This document shows, one piece after another, positions 1 to 9,124 of a stretch of DNA of 64,000 nucleotides; position 1 is the first letter of the stretch; each line of letters begins with the position of its first letter. Where the stretch lies: positions 248,001-312,000 of the forward strand of contig JAEXAY010000005.1 in NCBI GenBank assembly GCA_023457895.1. The letters run 5' to 3'. The notes beneath the pieces were generated by a model, which made no database searches, had not been told where the DNA came from, and saw nothing but the letters and a program-made list of their open reading frames with translations. This stretch comes from Pseudomonadota bacterium. Lineage in GTDB: Bacteria > Pseudomonadota > Alphaproteobacteria > Sphingomonadales > Sphingomonadaceae. A program made the position numbers and the translations under genes.

Positions 1-1118
1 GCCTCGGCCGCCGGGCCATCGGCGACCAGCAGGTCGCGCCCCGCCACCGCGTCGATCCCTTCCGCCGCGGCCGGCGAGGCGACCACGGGCCTTGCCATCG
101 CCATCGCCTCGAGCACCTTGTTCTGGATGCCGCGCGCAAGCCGCAGCGGCGCTACCACCACGTCCGCGGCGGCGAGCCAGGCTTTGACATCCTCGACCGC
201 GCCGGTGACGATGACGCCGGGCAGCTTGCCAAGCGCCTCGACCTCGGGCGAAGGCTGGCGCCCGACGATGGCGAACTGCGCGCCGGGCTGCCGGGCGCGG
301 ATCAGCGGCATCGTCTCGCGCGCGAACAGCGTGACCGCCTCGATATTGGGGCGGTAATCCATCTGCCCGGTGAAAATGATGAGCGGCGCGTCCGGGGCGA
401 TCCCCGGATGGGCGACGGGCGCGCGCTGAACCGCCGGATCATAAGCGGCAAGGTCGATGCCGTTTTCGAGCGCGACGACGCGGGTGCGCCCCAGCCCGGA
501 GCGTTCGCGGAACAATGCGGCTTCCGCCTCGCTCACGAACAGGCTGACATCGGCGCGCGCGGCGGTCCTTTGCTCGAACGCGGCGAGCTGTTTAGCCTCG
601 CGCGCATAGATTTGCCGCATCGCAAAGCCGGTCGCGGGGTCCTTCGCGTAACCGGCGAATTTCTCGCTGTCGACATCGACGAAATCCATGATAAAGCGCC
701 CGGCGAAATCTTCCGGGACATAATGCGCCATCTGCCCCGAAAAGACGAAGATGTGGCTGATGGGGCGGGCGGCGATCGTTTCGGCGACATAGGCGTGCAG
801 GCCCTTGTCGTCGAACAGGCTGACCGACATCGGCATCCCGCCCATCAGCGCGCTCGCCGCCGCGCCGAGCTTACCGGTGCCGCCCTTGCCCGGGCTGCGC
901 AGGACAATGCGGTGGCTCGCCGTCCATTCGCCAAGCGCATCGGCAAAGCCCATGTCGCGCGCATCGTCAGCGAAGGCACCTATATGCAGCGGCCCGAGCG
1001 TGCGCAGCGCCTTCATCAGGTGGAAGCTGCGCATCTTGTCGCCGCGGTCGGGCGGATAGGGAATGCGGTGGGCGAGGAACAATATGCCCTTGATGCGGCT
1101 CTTGAGCTGGGCAGCCAT
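1..1118 (-). CDS. XrtA-associated glycosyltransferase, GT4-like (3' end outside window)
   Basis: The complement strand is open from an ATG at 1118 to the left edge, so the C-terminus is missing and at least 372 codons are visible. The product starts MAAQLKSRIKGILFLAHRIP, followed by a PYPPDRGDKMRSFH segment and, near the visible end, GIQNKVLEAMAMARPVV. That last segment is the nucleotide-sugar-binding region of GT-B fold, GT4-type transferases. The pattern matches the PEP-CTERM/XrtA sugar transferase family (TIGR03087, recalled). It should add a sugar to the lipid-linked exopolysaccharide repeat unit on the cytoplasmic face of the inner membrane. The start overlaps the stop of the FemAB-like gene in a TGATG arrangement, so the two are probably translationally coupled. 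The acceptor and donor sugars cannot be read from the sequence. Confidence 0.88.
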   Translation of the reverse strand, partial: MAAQLKSRIKGILFLAHRIPYPPDRGDKMRSFHLMKALRTLGPLHIGAFADDARDMGFADALGEWTASHRIVLRSPGKGGTGKLGAAASALMGGMPMSVSLFDDKGLHAYVAETIAARPISHIFVFSGQMAHYVPEDFAGRFIMDFVDVDSEKFAGYAKDPATGFAMRQIYAREAKQLAAFEQRTAARADVSLFVSEAEAALFRERSGLGRTRVVALENGIDLAAYDPAVQRAPVAHPGIAPDAPLIIFTGQMDYRPNIEAVTLFARETMPLIRARQPGAQFAIVGRQPSPEVEALGKLPGVIVTGAVEDVKAWLAAADVVVAPLRLARGIQNKVLEAMAMARPVVASPAAAEGIDAVAGRDLLVADGPAAE

Positions 1119-2278
1119 CAGCCAAGCCCCCGCGCGATCAGCGGGCCGATGCGGTTCGCGGCCCATAGCGGGAGTTTCTGCCAGAGCCGCACCTGCATCT
1201 GATATTTGGGGCTCATCGGGTTGATGTCGCGCGCCGCGCTCCCCTCCGGGCTGCGGCTGGCATAGGCAAGCGGCTGCGGTTCGAAGCCCCAGTTCTTCTT
1301 GTAGGCATAAGGCCCGGTGCCGGTCTTGGAACGGCCGAAATCGAAGCGGGTGCAGCCGCGCGCGCGGGCATGGCCCATCAGCTTGTAATACATCAGCTCA
1401 TTGGCGCGCGCGGCGCGCGCATCCCATGTGCCGCCGCCCCAATAGGGCATCACCACGCCCCTGTGATAGAGCGAGAGGACCGAGGCGAGCGGGCTGCCAT
1501 CGGCCCTGCACACGGTGAGGATGTCGGCATCGGCGCCGAAGCGGCGGCGCACCTCGTCGAACAGGCGCCGGGGAAATACGGGCGTGCCGAGGTTGCGCAC
1601 GCTTTCGGCATAGACCGCATAATGTTCGCGCGCATGCGCCTCGTCGCTGCCGGTGACGACCGCGAGATCGCCAGCCTCGAGCGCGGCCAGCGCCTTGCGC
1701 ACTTCGGCGCGCTGCTTGCGCGGCACGGCGAGCAGTTCCGCCACATCATCCGCCGCAAGGTCCCGCGAAAATCCGGCATAAGTGGCGTGGTCGATGCGCC
1801 AGCCGTCGGAGGGCAGCATCCCGCCGCGCAGTTCGGCGGAGCTGGCGTTGATGTCCGGACGGCTCCACAGATGGTCCGCCAGCGCGTCGGCCACCGCCTG
1901 GCTTTCGGCAAGGATGCCGCCGCCGACCGCGAAGCCCGCCGACGTCATCGCCTTGCCGAACAGGCGCGAGCGGATGAAATGCGCAGGGACGATACCGGCG
2001 AGACGCCCTTCGGCAGCGTCGGGACTGGCGGCTTGCGGGTTGGCCGTGCCATCCTGTTCGCCCTGCCCTTCAACCTGCCACGCGCCGATCCGTTCAAAGC
2101 GGTGACCGGTGGCGGCCTCGACCGCCTCGCCCCAGGCGTTGAGGTGAAACGGCGTCGAGTCCGGCCGCGCCATCACCCACGCATCCCATTCGGCCGCGGG
2201 CACCGGCCCGAAACGCAGGGCCGGTCCGGATGCGGAGTCGGGCGCGGACTGGGGCGCTGAAAGCGGCGCGTTGGCCAT
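1118..2278 (-). CDS. FemAB-like protein, XrtA/PEP-CTERM-associated
   Basis: This 386-residue protein has the double-GNAT layout of the FemAB/BioF2 group. It has an N-terminal segment with WDAWVMARPDSTPFH, a central charged helix (PRKQRAEVRKALAALEAG) and a C-terminal half with VVMPYWGGGTWDARAARANE and FDFGRSKTGTGPY. It matches the XrtA-associated FemAB family (TIGR03019, recalled). Members are thought to transfer an aminoacyl or acyl group during exopolysaccharide assembly, but the substrate is not established. I chose the ATG at 2278 because it overlaps the TGA of the deacetylase gene (TGATG). The frame runs open further upstream, but only as a shadow inside the deacetylase gene. It lies between the deacetylase and the glycosyltransferase in one leftward operon. 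Confidence 0.87.
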   Translation of the reverse strand: MANAPLSAPQSAPDSASGPALRFGPVPAAEWDAWVMARPDSTPFHLNAWGEAVEAATGHRFERIGAWQVEGQGEQDGTANPQAASPDAAEGRLAGIVPAHFIRSRLFGKAMTSAGFAVGGGILAESQAVADALADHLWSRPDINASSAELRGGMLPSDGWRIDHATYAGFSRDLAADDVAELLAVPRKQRAEVRKALAALEAGDLAVVTGSDEAHAREHYAVYAESVRNLGTPVFPRRLFDEVRRRFGADADILTVCRADGSPLASVLSLYHRGVVMPYWGGGTWDARAARANELMYYKLMGHARARGCTRFDFGRSKTGTGPYAYKKNWGFEPQPLAYASRSPEGSAARDINPMSPKYQMQVRLWQKLPLWAANRIGPLIARGLG

Positions 2279-3150
2279 CAGGCCGCCTGCCGGTCGAACG
2301 CAACCAGTCTGTGCGCCTGCTCCGGCACCAGCGCGTCGATGCGGGTCCATTCGAAATCGCCCATCAGCTGGCGCAGCTTGCCTGCCATCGCCGACAGCCT
2401 GGGATAATGGCGCAGCTTCGAACGGATCGGCGCATTGGCGACGCGCGGCTGGCCGGGGTCGATTTCCCACGGGTGGAAATAGATGATCGCCGGGCGGCCG
2501 TCGCGATTGACCTGCTCGATCGCCCAGTGCGAAAAACGATAGGGCAGCAGGCGGAAAAAACCGCCGCCGCCGGCCGCGAGCACGCGGTTGCCGAGCCGCG
2601 CGGTGGTGACGGGCAGCTCGATGAGGCTGCTGTCGGGGCATGGCTTCCACGCAAAGCGCGGGCTCCCGGCCCAGCCATAATGGTCATGCCGTATCGGCGC
2701 GACGCTCGATGAATAACGATAGCCCTGTTCGGCCAGGACCGGATGCGCCCAGGGGGTGCGCGCGTCGATGGAAAAGCTCGGCGCGCGGTAGCCGTGGAGT
2801 TCGACACCCGAGGCATCCTCGATCAGCTGGCGCGCCTTGATGAGGTCGGCGGCAAATTCCGCAGCGCTCATCTGGAACACGCGCTTGTGATCGTAGCCGT
2901 GGCTCGCCAGTTCATGCCCCGCCGCGACGATGCGCCGCATCAGCGCAGGGTAGCGCTCCGCCACCCAGCCGAGCGTGAAGAAGGTCGCCTTGACCCCGGC
3001 CTCGTCGAACAGCGCGAGCACCGCGTCGGTGTTGCGCTCGACGCGATGTTGCAGGCGCGGCCAGTCCTCCTTGCGGATGACCGATTCAAACGCGCCGACC
3101 TGGAACCAGTCCTCGACATCAACGGACAGGGCATTGTGGATCACGGGCAA
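2278..3150 (-). CDS. XrtA-associated polysaccharide deacetylase
   Basis: The product has 290 residues. It carries the NodB-fold signatures SVDVEDWF (metal-binding Asp near the N-terminus), ATFFTLGWVAERYP, HGYDHK (metal-binding His pair) and RAPSFSID. The C-terminal part with YFHPWEIDPGQPR is characteristic of the DUF3473-bearing deacetylases of PEP-CTERM/XrtA loci (TIGR03006, recalled). It should remove N-acetyl groups from the exopolysaccharide or its precursor. There is no clear signal peptide, which is usual for this subfamily. The start is uncertain. A TTG at 3150 gives the full N-terminus, and a GTG two codons further in (3144) is equally possible; an AAAAGACC stretch upstream is only a weak ribosome-binding site. 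It is followed without a gap by the FemAB-like gene. Confidence 0.9.
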   Translation of the reverse strand: MPVIHNALSVDVEDWFQVGAFESVIRKEDWPRLQHRVERNTDAVLALFDEAGVKATFFTLGWVAERYPALMRRIVAAGHELASHGYDHKRVFQMSAAEFAADLIKARQLIEDASGVELHGYRAPSFSIDARTPWAHPVLAEQGYRYSSSVAPIRHDHYGWAGSPRFAWKPCPDSSLIELPVTTARLGNRVLAAGGGGFFRLLPYRFSHWAIEQVNRDGRPAIIYFHPWEIDPGQPRVANAPIRSKLRHYPRLSAMAGKLRQLMGDFEWTRIDALVPEQAHRLVAFDRQAA

Positions 3151-3220
3151 AGGGTCTTTTCAGATGGACGAAGCGGGGGCGGCGGCAAGGCGCGCCTGCC
3201 CCTCACCCCCTATAGAGCGA

Positions 3221-4687
3221 TCAGGCCGCGTTGACCATATCGCTGCCGCTTTCCTCGGTTTCGACCCAGTTGACGAGGAGCGTCAGCATACGGCGCAGCG
3301 CCGCATCCTGATCGGCGAGCCGCTGTTGCAGCTCGGCCATCTGGCGCGCCATCGCGTCCATTTCCTCCTGCTGCTGGTCGAGCATTTCGCGGGTCACTTC
3401 GGGCGCCGTGGCAGCGACCGGGGTGAACGGCTCCGCTTCGGGCGCAGGTTCGGGCATCTCCGGGGCTTCAACTTCGGCCGCTTCGGCGAGAGGTTCCGCA
3501 ACCGGTATGTCTTCGGGCGCCACTTCGCTCAGCGCCAGCGGTTCCGCATCGTCCAGTTCTTCGTGAACCGGCTCAGCCATCTCAGCGGCGTGCGGCAGCG
3601 CGGGCTCGAACGGCGCGGCCTCGAACGGCTCGGGCGCGAACGGTTCCACCGCGAAGGCTTCATCGACATAATCGCCGGTTTCATGATAGAGCGCCTCTTC
3701 ATAGGGCTCCTCGTCATATTCATCCTCTTCGGGCACGCGATAATCCTCGGGCGAGAGCGCGCCCGCGAGCACCGGCCCGCCGCTGCGCTTCTGCTTGGTC
3801 GCGAGCAGGCCGTTGCCGCCGTCATTCGCCGCCGCCACCTCGACATGGAGGTCGAGCGGGTCTTCATGATCCGAAACCTCGCCGATCATGTCGGCGATCA
3901 CCGCGCGCACATCATCGCCGTTGAATTCGTGCAGCGATTCGAGCGCCCCGAGCAGCAGCACGCGGCTCGCCAGCACGTTGAGCTTGCGCGGAATGCCCTG
4001 GCTGTAATCATACATGGCCCGATAGGCATCGCCGACGAAACGCGGGTCGCCGGTCCAGCCGACCTTCGACAGGCGGTGGACGATATAGGGTTCGACCTCG
4101 TCCGGCTCCATCGCGGTCAGGTGATGCGTCGCGATGACGCGCTGGCGCAGCTGTTCGAGATTGGGCGAATATTGCACCATGTCGCGGAATTCGGGCTGGC
4201 CGAGCAGGAAGATCTGCAGCAGCGGATGGCCGCCGAGCTGAAAGTTCGACAGCATGCGCAGTTCCTCGAGTGCGCGCTCGGTGAGGTTCTGCGCCTCATC
4301 GACGATGAGGAGGCTGCGCTTGCCCTGCCGCGCCTGGTCGTGGAGGCTGAATTCGATCGACTGGATGAGTTCGGCCTTGGAGACGCCCTCGCTCGGCAGT
4401 TCGAACTGCTGCGCGACGAGGCGGAGAAGATCCTCGCCATCGACGCGGGTCGAGACCAGCTTGACCGCGTTCAGCCGGCTCTTGTCGATCGTGTCCATGA
4501 GATAGGCGACCAGCGTCGACTTGCCCGACCCGATCTCGCCGGTGATGACGATGAAGCCCTCGCCCTGCGCAAGGCCGTAGCCCAGATAGGACATCGCCTT
4601 GCGGTGCGTGCCGCTTTCAAAATAAAAGCGCGCGTCCGGGGTCAGCTGGAACGGGCGTCCGGTAAATCCGTAAAACTGATCGTACAT
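3221..4687 (-). CDS. XrtA-associated AAA+ ATPase (ExeA/GspA-like)
   Basis: This is a 488-residue AAA+ ATPase. Walker A is GEIGSGKST (about residues 50-58), Walker B is LLIVDEAQNL, and a sensor-like FLLGQPEFRDM follows. The start MYDQFYGFTGRPFQLTPD is the typical beginning of the ExeA/MSHA-MshM type ATPases found in PEP-CTERM/XrtA loci (TIGR03015, recalled). After about residue 270 the protein becomes a long Glu/Ala/Pro-rich, strongly acidic low-complexity stretch. It ends in a short coiled-coil-like segment (EEMDAMARQMAELQQRLADQ). The ATG at 4687 was chosen over an upstream in-frame start because GGAAAGAGAAGAG sits just ahead of it. It probably drives assembly of the envelope complex that exports the polysaccharide. 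The acidic C-terminus is poorly conserved in general and its role is unknown. Confidence 0.88.
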   Translation of the reverse strand: MYDQFYGFTGRPFQLTPDARFYFESGTHRKAMSYLGYGLAQGEGFIVITGEIGSGKSTLVAYLMDTIDKSRLNAVKLVSTRVDGEDLLRLVAQQFELPSEGVSKAELIQSIEFSLHDQARQGKRSLLIVDEAQNLTERALEELRMLSNFQLGGHPLLQIFLLGQPEFRDMVQYSPNLEQLRQRVIATHHLTAMEPDEVEPYIVHRLSKVGWTGDPRFVGDAYRAMYDYSQGIPRKLNVLASRVLLLGALESLHEFNGDDVRAVIADMIGEVSDHEDPLDLHVEVAAANDGGNGLLATKQKRSGGPVLAGALSPEDYRVPEEDEYDEEPYEEALYHETGDYVDEAFAVEPFAPEPFEAAPFEPALPHAAEMAEPVHEELDDAEPLALSEVAPEDIPVAEPLAEAAEVEAPEMPEPAPEAEPFTPVAATAPEVTREMLDQQQEEMDAMARQMAELQQRLADQDAALRRMLTLLVNWVETEESGSDMVNAA

Positions 4688-4719
4688 CGTCTCTTCTCTT
4701 TCCGGTTGAATCTGTCGCG

Positions 4720-6456
4720 TCAGAAACCGTAACGCAGGCCAAGCAGCGCCGCGGCCATGAGTTCGCTGTTGCGGCCATCCTGGCGGAAGCTGTTGATATT
4801 GACCGCCGCCTGCCCGGTGAGGCGGCGCCACAGCACGCGGTCATAGGCCGCGGTCGCGCCCATGCTGATCGCGTGGGGCACGCCCCGGATGCCGCTGTCG
4901 AACAGGTTGGCATAGACGCTGGTGGAAAAATTGCTGACCGCATCGATCGGACGGCTCGCCATCAGCGACATATAGTAATTTTCTTCGGTCATGCCGTCGA
5001 GGCCGACCGGGCCGAGCAGCAGCGGCGAGATATATTCGCGCTGGTCGAGCCCCGCGGCAAAGCCGACGCGCCAGTCATCGGCGCGGGTCGAATAGGAGAA
5101 CATCACGCCGCGGTTGCGGTAATTGGTGCTGTTGATCCCGGCGAGCGCGGGGTTTAGGCAGCTCGCGCCGTCCTGGCCGATGCCGCAGGTGCCATAGCTT
5201 CCGTCAAACGGGTTCTGCACCAGCAGGAACTGCGTCGGCAGCGCGGCAAGCCCGCCCGAAAGCTGGCGGCCGAAACTGGTCATGCCGGTGTAGATGCCGA
5301 CCTGCACCGTCGATTCGCGGCTCAGGCGATAGGAGGCGCTGGCCGAATAGAAAGTGTCGCCATAGCGTTCGCCGACGCGCGCCGACAGCGCGGTGCGCGG
5401 CCCCGGCTGGTACATCACCCCGACATCCCAGATGAGGCCATCGGTGTTGAACGCGAGCTGGCGCGGCTTGTTGGGGTCCACGACGAGGTTGCCGCGATTG
5501 TCCACCACCGGCCGGTTGTTCGCGTCGAGCAGCGGCATGCGGTGGCTGATCTCGATATCCTCATAGCCGATACCACCGACCAGCGACAGACTGCGGCTCA
5601 CCGGATAGGTGAGATCGACGCGCGCAAATTTATTTTCGAACCGCTGGTCGAGCTGATCGACATCCTCGCGCTCATAACCGCCGCTAACCGCCCAGCCGAG
5701 CGGGATGCCCCGCCCCGGCTGCATCCCGACCGAGGCCGAAAGATTGTGGCTGGTTGAATCGTTGTAACCGCCAAGATTGGTGTAGGCGCCAGGCGTCACC
5801 AGCGGCATGTCGTTATCGACCTTGGTATAGCCGAACCGGTAGGCGGCGGTCGCGGTCAGCGGGCCGAAACGCTGCGACAGCGCAGGCCCGGCATAGACCG
5901 AATAGACTTTCGATATGTTTCCCGCCTCGCCGATATTGATCCCCGGCGCGGCAAAGCCGGTATTGCCCCGCGCCCGGGTGGCGACGCCGCCCGCCTCGAA
6001 GGTCAGGGTGCGCGGCACCACGTCATAGCGCAGGCGGCCAAGCCCGGTGATGTCGTTGCTGTCGGCCGCATCGCCCCAGCCGAAGCGATGCGCGTAGCGT
6101 GCGCCAAGCTGGCCTTCGGCGCGGCGCGTCGAGAGGCTGGCTTCGACCCCTGCGCCAAGCTGCGTATAGGCGCCGTCACCGCCATTGCCCTTGAGCGTCG
6201 TGAAGAACAGCTGCTGCGCCTCGACATAGGGCTGGATCTCGACATGCGGGCGGACCGGACGCCGGGCCTCGCGGTCGCCTGCGCGGCGCGCCTGCTGCGC
6301 GGGAACGCCGCTGTCGTCGGGCACTTCCACTGCATCGCTTTCATCGAGCTGGTCATAGCCGAGCTGCTGCGCCTGCGCGGTGCCGGCCATGCCCGCGAGC
6401 GCCAGCGCGAAGAGTCCCCCCATCCCCCGCAATATGGTCATGCGGCTCCGGTTCAT
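4720..6456 (-). CDS. XrtA/PEP-CTERM-associated outer-membrane protein (TIGR03016-like)
   Basis: This 578-residue exported protein has a signal peptide (MNRSRMTILRGMGGLFALAL, cleavage near AQAQQ). It then has a long series of alternating amphipathic strands ending in a terminal aromatic residue (GLRYGF), which is typical of an outer-membrane beta-barrel. Strand-like segments such as VQVGIYTGMTSFGRQLSGGL recur to the end. It fits the PEP-CTERM system-associated outer-membrane family (TIGR03016, recalled). Its usual position between the tyrosine kinase and the ExeA-like ATPase is kept here. A role as the outer-membrane part of the exporter is likely but unproven. The start follows the kinase stop with one base between (TGAGATG), and GGAGAG serves as ribosome-binding site. 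Confidence 0.85.
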   Translation of the reverse strand: MNRSRMTILRGMGGLFALALAGMAGTAQAQQLGYDQLDESDAVEVPDDSGVPAQQARRAGDREARRPVRPHVEIQPYVEAQQLFFTTLKGNGGDGAYTQLGAGVEASLSTRRAEGQLGARYAHRFGWGDAADSNDITGLGRLRYDVVPRTLTFEAGGVATRARGNTGFAAPGINIGEAGNISKVYSVYAGPALSQRFGPLTATAAYRFGYTKVDNDMPLVTPGAYTNLGGYNDSTSHNLSASVGMQPGRGIPLGWAVSGGYEREDVDQLDQRFENKFARVDLTYPVSRSLSLVGGIGYEDIEISHRMPLLDANNRPVVDNRGNLVVDPNKPRQLAFNTDGLIWDVGVMYQPGPRTALSARVGERYGDTFYSASASYRLSRESTVQVGIYTGMTSFGRQLSGGLAALPTQFLLVQNPFDGSYGTCGIGQDGASCLNPALAGINSTNYRNRGVMFSYSTRADDWRVGFAAGLDQREYISPLLLGPVGLDGMTEENYYMSLMASRPIDAVSNFSTSVYANLFDSGIRGVPHAISMGATAAYDRVLWRRLTGQAAVNINSFRQDGRNSELMAAALLGLRYGF

Positions 6457-6457
6457 C

Positions 6458-7540
6458 TCACTCTCCATAGCCATAATAGGTGCCGTAACGGCGGCCGCTG
6501 GACGAGAATTTGACAGCGTTGAGAAGCAGTTGCAGATGCTCGCAGCCGCTGAGCAGGCCGACCGCTTCACGCAAGGCATTCTCGCTGGTCTTGTCGGCGC
6601 GCACGATGATCAGCGTCTGACCGGCATGCTGCGCCAGCACCGGCGCGGGCGAGGCGGCGAGCACCGGCGGCGAATCGAAGATGATGATGCGGTGCGGCGC
6701 ATCTTCGGTGAGCCGGTCAAGCACCTCGACGGTGCGGTCGGAGGCTAGATATTCGGCATCGCGCGTGGTCTGGTTGCCCGCGGGCAGCACCGAAAGATTG
6801 CGCACATCGGTCGGGATGATCAGGTCCTCGACATGGACATGCGGGTCGGCGAGCGCGTCCATGAAGCCATCACGCGCGGCGAGCCCCAGCGTCGAAAGCA
6901 CCGAAGGCTTGGCGAAATCGGCATCGATCAGCAGCACTTCATGGTCTTCCTCGGCCGCCATGCTGAGCGCGAGGTTGACCGCACAGAAGGTCTTGCCCTC
7001 ATTGGGGTTGGCCGATGTCACAAGGATGCGCTCGCCGCGCGGTAGCGGCGGATGTCCCGGCGCGCCGTTCATGGTGCGCAGCAGGTTGCGCTTGATGAGG
7101 CGGAACTCCTCGGCGATCGGCGTGACCGCGCCGCCCGGGACGATGAACCCGCGGGTTTCGAGCTGGGCGCGATCGACCGGCTGCACCGGCTGGGTCAGGC
7201 GCGTGTGGAGGCGCGGCGCGGCCTTGCGCTCGGCCGCGGTAGCGCGCTGCTGCGGTTCGGCTGGCGGCGCGGGCTGCGGCGACGGCTGGACATAGACGGG
7301 CACTGCGGCCGCGGCCTTGCGCGCTTCCATGCGGGCGATGTCCTCCGGGAGCAGCGGCGGCAGGCCGCTCGCATCCGTCGCCCCGCGCTTCAGGTCATCC
7401 AAGCCGTAAGCATCGGACGCACGCTCGAGCAGCGACCCGCGTTTCCGGTTTTCAGGCTGGCTTTCGGGCTGATTTTCGGGCTGGTCGCCGCCGGGATTGA
7501 TCGGGCTATGCTTGTTCATATCGCTGTCCGTCCCCGTCAT
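6458..7540 (-). CDS. XrtA-associated CpsD/CapB-like tyrosine autokinase
   Basis: This 360-residue protein is the cytoplasmic ATPase/kinase partner of the Wzz-like protein encoded just upstream. It has a P-loop of BY-kinase type (SANPNEGKTF), Walker A' LLIDADF and Walker B IIIFDSPP. It also has a tyrosine-rich C-terminal tail (RRYGTYYGYGE) that should be the autophosphorylated cluster. The first 130 residues are a Pro/Ala/Gln-rich linker. It matches the PEP-CTERM tyrosine kinase family (TIGR03018, recalled). Cycling of the tail between phosphorylated and free forms should control polysaccharide chain length and export. The ATG at 7540 overlaps the stop of the chain-length gene by four bases (ATGA). 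A second ATG seven codons in (MNKHSP) is also possible. Confidence 0.9.
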   Translation of the reverse strand: MTGTDSDMNKHSPINPGGDQPENQPESQPENRKRGSLLERASDAYGLDDLKRGATDASGLPPLLPEDIARMEARKAAAAVPVYVQPSPQPAPPAEPQQRATAAERKAAPRLHTRLTQPVQPVDRAQLETRGFIVPGGAVTPIAEEFRLIKRNLLRTMNGAPGHPPLPRGERILVTSANPNEGKTFCAVNLALSMAAEEDHEVLLIDADFAKPSVLSTLGLAARDGFMDALADPHVHVEDLIIPTDVRNLSVLPAGNQTTRDAEYLASDRTVEVLDRLTEDAPHRIIIFDSPPVLAASPAPVLAQHAGQTLIIVRADKTSENALREAVGLLSGCEHLQLLLNAVKFSSSGRRYGTYYGYGE

Positions 7541-9078
7541 GCCACCAGGCCGCGTTGCACAAATTCGACCGCCAGCAGCAGCAGGAACATCCCCGCCAGC
7601 CCGGCAAAGCCGCTCGCGAGCCAGACCAGTTTCTTGCGGCCGTCGGCGCGCTCGGCGGGGCTCAGCACCTCGCTCACCGAGCCGATCACCGGCAGGCCGC
7701 TCGCCTTTTCGAGCCGCCCGGTGGTGGGATAAGTGGTCTGGAGATGGCTCGCCGCAAAGGCGCCCGCCGCACCCGCGCCGAGCCCGGCAAACAGCGCGAG
7801 CGCGAGCAGCATCGGGCGGTTGGGCGCGACCGGCACGCGCGGCTTGGTCGGCGGATCGAGCACCTCAACCTGAATCGCGTCGGTTTCGGTTTCAACGTCG
7901 CCCTTCAGCCGCACCTGCTCGCGCTGGGCGAGCAGTTCGTCATATTTCTTCTTGAGCACGTCATAATCGCGGTTGAGCCGCTCGCTTTCGGCCGCGACCG
8001 CAGGTTCGAGATTCTGCTGCGACGTCATGGTGGCGATTTCGGCCTGGAGCTGCGCCTTGCGCTGCTGCGCCGCCATCAGCGCAGCCGAGCGTTCGGCCTG
8101 CATCGAGCGCAATTGGGTGTAGGCGGGATTGGGCGTCTGGATCGATCCCGAAGCCCCGCCCTCGCGCGCAGCCTGCGCCTGCAATGCGGCGATCTGGTTG
8201 CGCAGCGCCACCACATCGGGGTGCGCATCGGTCAACCCGCGCGCGCGCATCCCCGAAAGCTCGGCCTGCGCCTGTGACAATTGCTGGCGCGCAACCCCGC
8301 CGCCGACGCTGCTGATGCCCGGCATCGAAATCGATTGCGGCGTGGTGGCAAGCTGGCTGTTGAGCGCGGAGAGCGAGGCCTGCGCCGAGACCAGCTGCGA
8401 TTCCACTTGCGACATTTCAGCGCGCGCGACCGACAGCCGGCTGCTCGCCGAACCCGCGCCCGGCAGCGCGGCGAAATTCTTGGTTTCGAACGTGACGCGC
8501 GCGGCTTCCGCCTCGCGCAGTTCCTTTTCGCGCGAGGCCAGTTGTTCGTCGAGGAAGCGCAGGCTTTCCTTGGCGTTCGACCGGCCGCCGCGCACCTGTT
8601 CGTCGCGGAAGATGCTGATCAGATTATCCACCACTGCGGTTGCGAGCCTGGCATTTTCCGCGTCCGACATGCTGCCGACCGACATGATCGCGCCGATCTG
8701 GAAAATATTGTCTTCGGGAACGAGAATGCTGATATTCTTCTGCAGCATCGCCACCTTGTCGGCCTTTTCGCGGTCGCCCGCGCCCGATTGGACGAGGCCG
8801 GTGGTGATCGCGACCTTTTCAAGGTTGCGCGCGCTCGTCAGCGTCTGGCGGATGCCCTCGATCTGCCGCATCTGCTCCTGCTTGTCGGCGATCGTCGTGT
8901 CGGGCAGGACCGAGTTCACCTCGACGCGCATGCGCGCCTTCGATTCATATTTGTTCGGCACCATCGCGATCAGCAGCCAGCCGAGCAGGCTCACGCCCCA
9001 CGCCAGCGCGAGCGCCAGCCACCGGCGCTGCCAGATGCTGTGGAGCGCGATGCGCAATTCTTCATAAATGCTGTTCAT
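7537..9078 (-). CDS. XrtA-associated chain length determinant (Wzz-like)
   Basis: This 513-residue polysaccharide co-polymerase has an N-terminal membrane segment (LALALAWGVSLLGWLLIAMV, about residues 21-40). A large periplasmic part follows with extended coiled coil (QLASREKELREAEAARVTFE and neighbours). A proline-rich turn (PPTKPRVPVAPNRPM) then leads into two hydrophobic segments near the C-terminus (around 425-445 and 485-505). This is the Wzz layout of the PEP-CTERM family (TIGR03007, recalled). It sits in the inner membrane, couples to the BY-kinase through its cytoplasmic end, and sets polymer length. It is translated from an ATG 46 bases after the export lipoprotein gene, in the same leftward operon. 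Confidence 0.92.
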   Translation of the reverse strand: MNSIYEELRIALHSIWQRRWLALALAWGVSLLGWLLIAMVPNKYESKARMRVEVNSVLPDTTIADKQEQMRQIEGIRQTLTSARNLEKVAITTGLVQSGAGDREKADKVAMLQKNISILVPEDNIFQIGAIMSVGSMSDAENARLATAVVDNLISIFRDEQVRGGRSNAKESLRFLDEQLASREKELREAEAARVTFETKNFAALPGAGSASSRLSVARAEMSQVESQLVSAQASLSALNSQLATTPQSISMPGISSVGGGVARQQLSQAQAELSGMRARGLTDAHPDVVALRNQIAALQAQAAREGGASGSIQTPNPAYTQLRSMQAERSAALMAAQQRKAQLQAEIATMTSQQNLEPAVAAESERLNRDYDVLKKKYDELLAQREQVRLKGDVETETDAIQVEVLDPPTKPRVPVAPNRPMLLALALFAGLGAGAAGAFAASHLQTTYPTTGRLEKASGLPVIGSVSEVLSPAERADGRKKLVWLASGFAGLAGMFLLLLAVEFVQRGLVA

Positions 9079-9124
9079 CGGGGCCTGCTTGTATCAAACA
9101 TCGCGTCCTGCGTCGCCTGTCCTG

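Noticed and set aside
2975..4732. A 585-codon + strand frame over the ATPase gene
   Set aside because: The complement frame has Walker A and B motifs and fits the operon; the + frame is an antisense shadow.
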